Origin: Chrysaora quinquecirrha
Taxonomy: Eukaryota; Cnidaria; Scyphozoa; Semaeostomeae; Pelagiidae
Direction of reading: 5' to 3'
NCBI GenBank assembly: GCA_014526335.1
Contig: JACTAT010000002.1
Location: forward strand, 1,149,369 to 1,213,368
DNA length: 64,000 nt
Made by a program: the position numbers and the translations under genes. Under the pieces are notes generated by a model, which worked only from the letters and a program-made list of their open reading frames with translations, ran no database searches and was not told the origin of the DNA. This document shows, piece by piece, positions 1 through 21,012 of the stretch (its first letter is position 1; every line of letters starts with the position of its first letter).

Positions 1-625
1 ATTTGCTAAGCAATTACTTTTCTTCATTCATCTGTAAATGGTGTTCAGTTTTATTTTGTAACGCTAAGTTCTAAAGAGTATGTATCATAACAAACGTCAT
101 TTTTTTTTGAAAAAAAAATTGCTCGATTTCCAAACTAAAATTTATAAAAGACGCTGATCCACAAATATTGTAATGGTTATATGCCAAATTTCTGACTAGT
201 TGGCCCAGTCCTCCGTCTGTAGCACGTCTGTGGTTTACAATTCAAATTTCAGACTTTATCTAGATAGAATTCAAACGAGTTTTTTTAGTTAACTCTTTCA
301 GTTGTCTCCTGGACACACAAACTCCCGGAGGGGGTTACTGTATCAAATTTTTGGTTAGGGACGTGCTGCCCAAGCATAAAAAACATTCCAGACCTTATAC
401 AAATTTTTTTGAAAATGTTTACCCTACCTTGTACCAATTTTATGAAAATATCACACCAATATGTGAAAATAAACTAAAATCTTGAAAATAGAGACCGATC
501 TTTATACCAAAATCGTGAAAAATAATACCGTTCCGGGCGGTACGTCCATAGTACCCAAATCCGGGCACAAACTAATCTTATTGTGCGTATGGAAATAGCT
601 ACATATATCAAATCAAAATACCTAC
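1..625. other. Intron of the LYST-like gene; nothing else recognised
   Basis: AT-rich sequence without a convincing exon on either strand. The donor of exon 626-726 opens this intron on the minus strand. No inverted-repeat boundaries were spotted. Confidence 0.5.
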
Positions 626-12597
<11,972 letters not shown>

Positions 12598-12671
12598 CTA
12601 TGGAAATATCCAGAAATCACTATGTTTATCCCATACTCGAGAAATAATATGATACGATATATGATATGATA

Positions 12672-12931
12672 TATTAGACTGATTACCTGAGTCGTAGTTA
12701 TCGCTATCGAAACGAATGCTTGAATGCTAGGACGCTCAAACTACAAAACTTTTTGCATGATTTAGTACTAAAACGGCTGCCGAAAAGGACTGTTTGGCTG
12801 TTTTGCTGTGAGGATGCAATGAACCAGCCTCGTTTCAATGCACGCCAACTTTTTGGCGCGGGCCAGTCCAGAAGAAATGCCGTAAAATTATGAGTCCCAG
12901 TTTGAGCGACCTCGGTTTGGTATTAGTCTCG
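12672..12931. mobile_element. TAGACTTACTAC-type element, diverged copy
   Basis: Left end TAGACTGATTACCTGAGTCG and the shared inner motif GTCGTAGTTATCGCTATCGAA match elements at 36408-36604, 53799-53941 and part of 19200-19330. The right end is degenerate. No coding content. Confidence 0.5.
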
Positions 12932-13174
12932 GTCTGATGAGCGATAACTGGGACTCAAGTAATAAGTCTATCTTCTTCGAAAGGCCATATCTCAGCCAAT
13001 GTTTGATGTTTTTGACTGATTTTGAACTTTATGCATTATTTTTGACGCTCTTTCATAAAATGAAGAGCAAATTGAGAAATTTTAAAAATTGTTTTTTTTT
13101 CATTTTGCCACTCTATTATTTTTTATTTCAGATAATTGACCTTACCAAAACTTATTCTTTCTTTCTTTACCTTA

Positions 13175-13595
13175 GTTTGACATGATAGACATGATGAAGA
13201 GCCCAGATGGTCAATTTAAATACATCGGTCACTTCTTTGATCATCACACCAAGTATAACGTTTTATTCCCGCTCAAAAGTATTGAAGCAAAGTATGCTGC
13301 CCAGAAGCTCTGTCGACATGTGTTTGGGTATTTTGGCTTACCAAAAATCATGTACTCGAATTACGGTCGAAGCTATCTGAATGAACTAATAAGTTGGACG
13401 TTGCATTTGTGGTCTAGTGATGCTCAGATAATAAGTGGTGATCCACAGAATAGGAAGATGCAGCCATACCTTAACCAGCGACAAAGAACGGTGATGATTT
13501 TGATTGAGACAATCCGCACAAAGCAAAGTAACACAAACAGTTGGGCATCATGGTTACCTGGAATACAGTGTACGTTTCCCTATTTTTTGTACTGA
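13175..13595 (+). pseudogene. Degenerate DDE integrase exon (Gypsy/GIN-type, KRBA2/SCAND3-like)
   Basis: Begins after a strong acceptor (long pyrimidine tract, CTTAG at 13170-13174). It encodes FDMIDMMKSPDGQFKYIGHF, then a DHHTKYNVLFPL block, a VFGYFGLPKIMYSNYGRSYL block and a WASWLPGIQC block, the order of a retroelement integrase core. The first Asp is present. The second catalytic Asp (usually HSDNG) reads YSNYG, and the catalytic Glu segment (usually LVEQ) reads YLNQ, so the DDE triad is lost. Yet about 137 codons remain open. It could be a domesticated inactive exon or a recent relic; no other plus-strand exons of the same gene were found. Confidence 0.78.
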
Positions 13596-14026
13596 TAACT
13601 TTATCGTTATTAAATGGGTTTGGTTGTGATAATTGAAACCAATTCAGCACCCTATATAGGGGTCTAGAACCTGCACTACTTCAACTTTTGAATGAATTTT
13701 TCTGTCAAAAATTTTAACTATTCGTAATTTAGCTATACGCAAAGCAAGTAAAATGGCGAATATTTCCCGGCCGAAATTGTCAGTCATGGAGCTCCTGAGC
13801 CCTCTTTGTTATGAAAATAATTTTCTTTTAGGCCGAGAGCCACAGCTAGCCGCCATTTTGAGCATGATTGATAATAAATCACACGCTATTTTGGGACGAT
13901 TCATGCAACCACACACGCACGATAAATCTTTTTCGCGTGCACACAACTTCAGGCGTTTCTCCCGAAATTTTTAGCAGGATTTAAATTCAAGGCTTCTTAA
14001 ATTTACATTTCAAGGGCTTTGAAAAA

Positions 14027-14192
14027 TTCTTTCCACGACAAATTTGTAACAGCTGGCCATTCTTCCGAGCTCAGTAAATGAGCACTCAGGCTGTTTGATC
14101 TATGTGGTCCGGGGAAGAAGATGAAGAGCCACATCAGGTGCATAGTGGATACATCAGCTGGGCTTCCTGTGTCCTTGCTTGCTTGCTTAAAC
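14027..14192 (+). mobile_element. SINE family C, copy 1
   Basis: Shares the stretches GGCCATTCTTCCGAGCTCAG and AAATGAGCACTC-type with 25041-25275, followed by a downstream CTTGCTTGCTT tail. The tRNA-like head is better kept in the second copy. It immediately precedes the open exon at 14233-14561. Confidence 0.6.
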
Positions 14193-14232
14193 ATTACTCT
14201 TACCACTAAAATTCAAATTTTTCTTCCATCAG

Positions 14233-14561
14233 ATTCTCTAAATACAAATGAATTTGAACAAGATTCACCACCTTCCTACGACACAGTTTACAAAAGTCGA
14301 CCACGATGTTACAGTTACTCAGAATCAAGTAAGGAAATAATTCTTGAAGAAGATCTTTCGCAGTCTTCCGATGACACTGAAGAATCCATGGAGTCCGCAG
14401 CCAATGGTCCTGATGCTGAAAGGAGCACCGAGGACCATGCGCTTGATGCCGTCCAGGAAAGCAACGAGGTTACGTCTCAAGACTTTGCTGTCGCCACTGA
14501 AGATAACTTTATTTCTCTGACTATGGTGACAAATAACCCTAAGTGTCATCTAGTTCCGTAG
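14233..14561 (+). CDS. Unassigned acidic C-terminal exon with PPSY motif
   Basis: An open frame runs from a good acceptor (TTTTTCTTCCATCAG) to a TAG stop. It encodes 109 aa: DSLNTNEFEQDSPPSYDTVY, a Tyr/Ser-rich stretch, then a Glu/Asp/Ser-rich tail ending KCHLVP. PPSY is a WW-domain/NEDD4-ligase ligand type common in cytoplasmic tails. Composition and synonymous-site variety look coding, unlike the surrounding repeats. No partner exons were recognised, so it may be the last exon of a plus-strand gene or a gene fragment. The frame extends left into the SINE at 14027-14192, which I treat as non-coding. Confidence 0.4.
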
Positions 14562-14631
14562 TAATCCAATCGCCTATGTACGTCAAACTCAGGTGTTTAG
14601 CTCAGGCCTATACTGATTGCGGTCACACTAG

Positions 14632-14920
14632 AGTTAAGGCCTGGCTAAACTAAGGATACATGTCGCGCGCGACATTGTTGTGCATGAAATGTCCCCTCGA
14701 TGTCTCTCAGTTTAGTCACCTCTCAAACTTTGTAGTGCACCACAAAATAAGTAGCGAGAGACAGGCAAATGTTTCTAGGACAGAACAGAAACATTTTTTT
14801 TCTCCTTGACTGGGGAACGTGTTGCTCGCCTGTCATTCGCATTCACCGGCAACCATCCTGGGAGACACGCCGAATGCAGCGCGCGACATGTCTCCTACTT
14901 TAGCAACGGCTTTACAATCT
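14632..14920. mobile_element. Inverted-repeat element with GCGCGACATGTCTCC words
   Basis: Left end GGCCTGGCTAAACTAAGGAT leads into ATGTCGCGCGCGACA. The right end has GCGCGCGACATGTCTCC, then TACTTTAGC. Inside, GAGACA/TGTCTC words repeat. No target duplication was fixed. It lies between the kinase 3' end and the LYST 5'-most recognised exon. Confidence 0.55.
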
Positions 14921-15281
14921 CAACTCTATTAGAGGATGACGTTTGGTAGAAGAAATACGAAATAACCATTCACCCCCTCTCATTTCGCATTTTTATCTCC
15001 TAACGTTTTCTTTTCCGGCCCGCCATTGATATGCCTCTTTCGTAGTATGAAAAGGTATGAACGAGATGGTAGTCGAATTATATACTTGCGGCATGAAGCT
15101 CAATCAAGTATTTTATAATTAAATCCTCTATCGAATTTGGATAGTTACCAATTTTGCATGTATACATGTCAATATCAAACTCTAAATAGGTACGTACAGT
15201 ATAATTAAGCAATTCAAAGCTGCCCTTGAATTATCGTCCCAATTTTTCTTGGAATTGTTATTGAATATTTAGTATGCATTT

Positions 15282-18200
15282 TTAAAGCTTAGCTTGTTCG
15301 ACGATAGATCTTGACAGAATGGCTTGCTCTCTCAAAGGCTTCCTAATTGGCTCGCTAAATCTTTGCACGCACTGAACTGCCATTGCTACTTCTTTAAAAC
15401 CTTTCCGAGGGTCTGTTTTTGCTTTGGCGTCTTCTCTGCCTGTTGAGTTTTTCGCCTGAAATGACAAATGAAAGTCCAGTTGTTTGTTAAAAAAGTGTAC
15501 TGCGTGTTTTACAACCCTATATATACAACCCCACAACAATAACCCTACAACCGTTTGTTCAGAGTAGTTGAGCATCCAGCAATTCAACTCAATAGATAGC
15601 GCCTGAAAGTTTCAAATTGATATTGGAATTAGCAACAAAAACAGTTAGAGACAAAGCAACAATAGCTGCCAAATATAGTTGGAAGGCCCTAGATTCTTCG
15701 TATGAATCACCGACATTCGGTAAATGTAGCATATTCAAGAAAAGATCTCCCCCTCCCTTCCCCCTCAAACGATGTTGAGACTATTTATGATTCTCTTAGC
15801 AGTCGTGCGAGGTTGGAATTAGCTAAAAATTTTAGCGCTTTGTTCTAGGGGGAGTAGGGGGAGGGTGAAGCAATAGCAGGCAGTGAAAGAGAGTTTCAGC
15901 ACAGGCCTTCCAACACTTTCAGCAGCCATTGTACTTACTTCATCGAACCACGGATGCAGCAGTACTTGTTCGGCCGTTATTCTTCGCTCCTGTTCAACCA
16001 GCATTTTCGCTATCAGATGTCTTGACAAACTTGAAATATTGTCCCAATACGGCGCTGGAAAGTCATACTTGCCATCCATGATGCATGCAAACAGCTTATT
16101 GCTAGTGTTGCCATAAAATGGTGCAAACTGGCACAACAGCACGTACATCACTACTCCACACGACCATATATCTGCAGGCAGCCCGTACCCGTCCATCCGC
16201 AGTACTTCAGGCGCTACGTAACTTGGGGATCCGCATACTTCTGTCAATTCTTCGCTTGCTTCTATCGCAAGTCCAAAATCACATAACTTTACCGTGTTTT
16301 TTGATGATGATGGTGATTTGAATAGGAGGAAATTCTCAGGTTTTATGTCTCGGTGAACTATGTTTTTTGAGTGTAGATAGCTCAGAGAACTAACAATGTC
16401 TTTCATGATCTCTCTAGCTATGTCTTCAGCAACTGGTCCAGAATTGACAATGTAGTCATACAAATCGCCACCCTGAAAAGCAAAGACTGCCTTTGTAGTC
16501 CCCTTGACTTCGTCGGACTAAGCATTTAGAAAACTCAGAAAACTCAGAGAAACAAACCAGAATAAAGATCTCACACATACATAATCAACGAAAAACTCAA
16601 CCACGCTACTTTTAATTAACATAACGATACGCATGATATCAACTGGTATCCAGTCTCTTCTCCGGTGATGGGGGTAAACCGATTTTCTTCATTGGGGCTC
16701 CTGTCAGTTCGGTCCGTTACACCTTATCGACAAACTAATATTTTTCACTTATCAACTTATTGACATCTATAAAGCCCTGGTCGAATGATCGAACACTGTT
16801 AAGCTGAATTTCCACTTATCTGTTTTTTCGGTGGGAACAGGAACCGAGAAAAAATTGATTTCCAGTTGATTTCTTCCCGGGGGGTACTTCATTGTCCAAA
16901 TGACTAGACCTGCCGCCCAGTTTTTCCAAACCCAACCATGTCTACCGATAAATTCTGTTCCTCTTTTACCCATTCGTACCAATATCTACCGATAAATTCT
17001 GTTCCTCTTTTACCCATTCGTACCAATATAATTTTTTACCCATTCGTACCAATATCTCAAATGTTTGAACCCAATTTAACGCCTGAGGCAGCTCGAATGC
17101 GGCGAAATGGCCTTTGCGCTGAAAAATAAAACGCACTTTTTATCAGGCTTTCAAAGAAATGCATGTCTAAAATTTTTTATATATTTTACTACCCATGTGT
17201 AGAGATTCTTTACGAAAAACCAACCCATGTGTAGGGAAATTTTCGCTGAAATAGTTACCCATTTAGGCGGCACGTCTAGTATAACGAAGAATGGAAGTAC
17301 ACCCCTTGGGGATTTCTTCAGGAAAAGTGCACGGGACAAAAAAAATCGAATAACTATAATTTTCAACAATTGCATCGTCACGTCAACTGAAATTTTAACT
17401 TGCCGCGCTTGATGCGTTTGAAAAATCGCATTTTGATTGGTTCTTCGTTTTCCTGTCCGTTTCGTCCCGGGAAAAGCTTTAGTCAAACAACTGAAATTTG
17501 CTTGTCATACGAACAAAATGTGTGACAAACTGAATTTTCTTGTTAAACGAAATACGTGATCAGTGTTTTGGCCACGTTAAAAAACATTGCTCGTCAAAAT
17601 GTTTTTAAAACATTAATTGTCAAATATTAATTTTTCCAAAATTATTGCTCAGCGAATGCCACTTGTCAAGCAATGTTTTCTGACGTGGCAAAAACATAAA
17701 CCTTTTAGTGGTTAAATAACTTGCAATATTTGACGAAAAATGTTTTATCATTCGGCGAGGGCCAAGCCTGAAAATCTAAACTGACTCTCGCTGTTGACGA
17801 CTAAGTAACATCTTTGTTTTGACGCAAGGCCATGGCTAAACGATCAAACAGTGTTTGTCAAACATCGAAAGTTTGCATGCGTCAAGCAGAATGTTTTACC
17901 GCTGGGTCACGTATTTTTTAACTTTTCAAACATTGCCCAGAAAATTCTGGTTGTCAAGCAAAGCAAAGTTTCGTGATGTAGCCAATACCTTAAGGGGATT
18001 AATTTTCGCGGGAACTTATTTTCGCGGATTCTCAGAAATTTCGCGGCAAAAAACGAAATTTTTTTCGCAGTTTTTCGCGGATTCATTGGTGAAGGGAATT
18101 TACGGGAACTTATTTTCGCGGATCATATTATTTTCATATAAAAAGAAAGAAAAAAGAAACAGTTTGAGCGCCTTTCTTTCTTTTTCGACTAGAAATCTTA

Positions 18201-18821
18201 CAAACGATACAAATGATACTGTACGTATAGAAGCAAAAACCATATTTATTTTTTCAGTGAAATGTTTCCCTAGATTTTGCAAAAGCCTTCAAAATTTTCG
18301 GATTTTTTTTGAAATTTTGGAAATTTTGCGGGAACTAACTTTCGCAGAAATTGCCAAAATCCGCGAAAACCGCAAAAATAAATTCCCTAAAGGTATTGTT
18401 TTTTGATGTGGCCAAACGTTCATCAAACATTGCTTGACAAGCAAAGTATCGTTTGGCACCATCGTTTGGCTAGGGCCTTACATAAAATTCGAAGCAAAAA
18501 CAGATAAAACCAACCTACCTCTGTGTACTCCAGCACAACGAGTATCTCAGAACTGCCAAAAAATGCATCAAGGCATTGAACAATATTCCCGTGATTCAAA
18601 TTCTGCATTAAACTAACTTCACCGATCATCATTTCGTGTAAATCTTCTTGGACGGACTTTTCTCCTTTTAATGAAACAATTTTCACTGCCCGTTTGGTCA
18701 TCGTAGATTTATCAAAACATTCTTTCACGGTAGAGAAATTTCCATCACCAAGCACAGAACCTAGTTCATATTTTTCATAGAAAGAAGATGATTTCTGTAC
18801 TTTTAGTTTTTCACTTGACAT
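15282..18821 (-). CDS. CaMK/DCLK-like serine/threonine protein kinase, 3 exons, 336 aa
   Basis: Exons 18519-18821, 15939-16472 and 15282-15455, all joined in phase 0; TAA at 15282-15284. A complete kinase domain is visible: Gly loop GDGNFSTV, catalytic Lys in RAVKIVSLK, HRDIKPENFLL, CDFGLA, a SYVAPEVL activation segment, DIWSCGVVMYVLLC and HPWFDE at the end of subdomain XI. The sequence resembles the doublecortin-like/CaMK branch, but no doublecortin domain precedes the kinase; the first Met (MSSEKL) is 20 residues before it. A second in-frame Met 8 codons upstream is possible. After the kinase about 57 residues follow (KNSTGRED to VEQAKL) with no recognised domain or clear calmodulin-binding site. 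Intron 1 (2 kb) is packed with repeats. Confidence 0.88.
16941..17058. repeat. 44-bp tandem repeat, 2.5 copies
   Basis: TCTACCGATAAATTCTGTTC begins at 16941 and again at 16985, so the period is 44 bp. A third partial unit (TTTACCCATTCGTACCAATA) starts near 17035. The first two units are almost identical. Located in kinase intron 1. Confidence 0.85.
17560..17772. mobile_element. GGCCCTGGCCAAACG-type element
   Basis: Contains GTTTTGGCCACGTTAAAAAA and ends in TTATCATTCGGCGAGGGCC. The words AAAACATT and TGTCAAGCAATG repeat inside. Same family as 5346-5637. Confidence 0.55.
17829..18478. mobile_element. GGCCCTGGCCAAACG-type element interrupted by a second element
   Basis: Left part GGCCATGGCTAAACGATCAA. 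The right part ends CGTTTGGCTAGGGCC. Between them the TA-flanked element 17988-18393 is inserted, so this is a nested arrangement giving relative age: the GGCC family member is older. Confidence 0.7.
17988..18393. mobile_element. TA-flanked element with iterated TTTTCGCGG word (406 bp)
   Basis: Starts CCTTAAGGGGATTAATTTTC and ends AATAAATTCCCTAAAGG, with TA at 17986-17987 and 18394-18395. The word TTTTCGCGGATT or its complement recurs about eight times, densest near both ends. Confidence 0.85.
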
Positions 18822-19360
18822 AACGAAAACTCGAAAAAACGCCAATTAAGAGGATTGCTCAAGGAAGCCAAACAAATACGCTTTTTGTACACATTATTAA
18901 AGTAGCTGTTTCAATCTTAAAATGCTTTCAAGTGTTCTTAGTTGATTCAAACTCAGTTCTGAGAATCATCTCATTATCGCAGTAGAATACAGGTTTCTTT
19001 GGAACCGGCTGTGATTATATGACGTCATATGACAATGCTCGCGTGCAACAAACAGTGCAGTTTCAGAGCATCTGAGCTCTAAGAAATCTAAAGCCGATTT
19101 GCCGCATTTATTGCAGCCATTTTGAATACAAAATTCGCGCCTTTTGAGCCTCTTTTTCAGTAAAAAACCCAAAAACACCACTTTAAATTACGTTCGACGC
19201 TAGATTTACTACACGAGTCGTAGCTAGTTATCGCTTTTGAATTAAATTGATGGACGCTCAAACTAACTGAAGCGAACCACAATATCATCAATTCAATTCA
19301 TAATCAATGTGAGCGAAAGTAAGTTCGACGCAACACTAACTACATATAAAATTCAACGTC
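18822..19360. other. Upstream flank of the kinase gene
   Basis: Presumed promoter and 5' leader side of the minus-strand kinase. It contains a GACGTCATATGAC palindrome near 19020 and a fragment of the TAGACTTACTAC-type repeat (19200-19330). No exon recognised. Confidence 0.35.
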
Positions 19361-20708
19361 GACCTTATGTCGCTTTTATTCCGTATTAAATTAATTAAAC
19401 GCGGCCTCATAAAGTCCACCTTATACTATAGTGAGTATTTTGATTAATGTTAGGTGTAAAATGATGTCAGATGGCATTAAATGCGACTACTGTATATAAA
19501 ACAACGCTGCATTGTGAATTAAGTTCGGTAATCGGCCAATCCTGATGCACTTTATAAAATTGCCACTTTATAACGGTGAATTTAGGTCGAACTTAATTCA
19601 AATTCTGCTTGAATTAAATTCGACGCGACCTTAAAGTGGCTTTATATAAGGCTCCGTTTACACTGTAGCGGATCACTTTTTGATCCGCTACAAAAAGTGT
19701 ATCGGATAAGGCTTCCGTTTACACACGAAAAGTGATCCGATACAATTTTTGTACACCTATCCGTACACATTTTGTACCTGCTAGGAAAGAGGATCAATCT
19801 TGTACCTGTGCGGATCAAAAAGTGATCCGACACAGTGTAAACGCTTCTATCCGATACACTTTTTGATGCTGATTCGCAAAGAGGCCATTTTCTATTCACG
19901 TCGAGACTAAATTTTCCCGCACAAATTTAATCTGGTTGCTTGTTGAGTCGTGAAGTTACAAACATCATTCTTGAGAAATGATTTTGCGAATGAAAAATAA
20001 AATGTGCGTTTTTATCTTTCTCCTTCTTAGATTTATTTGGATTTTACTGTCTCCAAGTCAATGCCAGCAGTAGCTTTACTTGTGCTGGATTCAACAACTA
20101 CTCGAAGCAAGAGAGATATCTTCTCTTTCGTCCATGCAAAGTTTTTCCTTCTTCAGCATTGTTATTCCCATAACTTTGAGGTTTTTTGTTTGCTTTTGCC
20201 ATTATCTCTTGTTATTGCTATCGTCTGCCAAATCACAATCGTTACTTTCTGGCGCCAAAAACATTAGGCCTTGTTGTTGTTGTAGGATGAGATGTAAAAG
20301 TGCGCATGCTTGATTTGGCGAACAAAAAGTGATCCGGTACAGTGTAAACGGAAAGGCAAAGAGAACAGTTTTTCATACTGGGTACACATTTTGTAGCGGA
20401 TCAAAAAGTGATCCGATACAGTGTAAACGGGGCCTAAAGTCCAACTTAACGATACAAATCGTTCATCATGTGAAAATTCAAAAACAATTACAGAGCACCA
20501 AGGCATCTGCAACGTCGCTAAAGAGAGAATTAGACAAAAATCGTGTTTAACACAAGTTCGACATAAATGCAGCGTTGTTTCATATAGTCGCATTTAATGC
20601 CATCTGACATCATTTTACACCTAACATACCCAATATAAGGTGGATTTCATAAGGCCGCATTCAGCTAGTTTCGAATTTAATTAATTTAATCCGACATAAA
20701 AGCGACAT
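19360..20708. mobile_element. Large foldback element with nested GTTTACAC elements
   Basis: Arms of about 150 bp: 19365-19515 and 20565-20707 are reverse complements, sharing AGGTGTAAAATGATGTCAGA then TGGCATTAAATGCGACTA, and ATGTCGCTTTTAT. Between them, 19649-20435 is bounded by GGCTCCGTTTACACTG and CAGTGTAAACGGGGCC and contains many AGTGATCCGATACA words. So one element sits inside another. No transposase frame. Confidence 0.75.
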
Positions 20709-20709
20709 A

Positions 20710-20856
20710 CAGTAAATCCCCACATATAAGAACCAACAAAATAAGAACCTTCAGGCTGATTTTTTGGAGAAAACAATGGACTAAACAATAGCCTATTGTT
20801 CATTAAACAAAACCCTGAATAAAAACTCAAAGGTTCTTATATGCGGGGATGTACTG
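20710..20856. mobile_element. TA-flanked element, AAGAACC word, short copy (147 bp)
   Basis: Starts CAGTAAATCCCCACATATAA followed by GAACC and ends in the reverse complement, between TA at 20708-20709 and 20857-20858. A short relative of 3008-3465. It abuts the right arm of the foldback at 19360-20708. Confidence 0.85.
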
Positions 20857-21012
20857 TAAGATCGAAGGTTACTTTGGTTACTAAAATCTCATGCAAAATG
20901 CATTGGATTTGTGAAAGCTATGTTAAAAAGATTCCCAAAATTTCTAGGAAGATTGATGAGTACAGTGACTGAATGATAACTAATCTACCTTTGTCAATTC
21001 ATTCAAATCCTT

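Larger units (their letters stand above)
12932..15281. other. Spacer between the LYST-like and kinase genes
   Basis: Apart from the integrase exon, the SINE, the PPSY exon and the element at 14632-14920, I see no exon here. In particular I could not find upstream PH-domain or N-terminal exons of the LYST-like gene on the minus strand. Confidence 0.5.

Noticed and set aside
15458..15604. Extended last kinase exon from an alternative CTTTCAG acceptor at about 15604
   Set aside because: The extra residues look like read-through of a repeat also found near 38836; the acceptor before AKNSTGRED gives a cleaner model, though both are phase 0.
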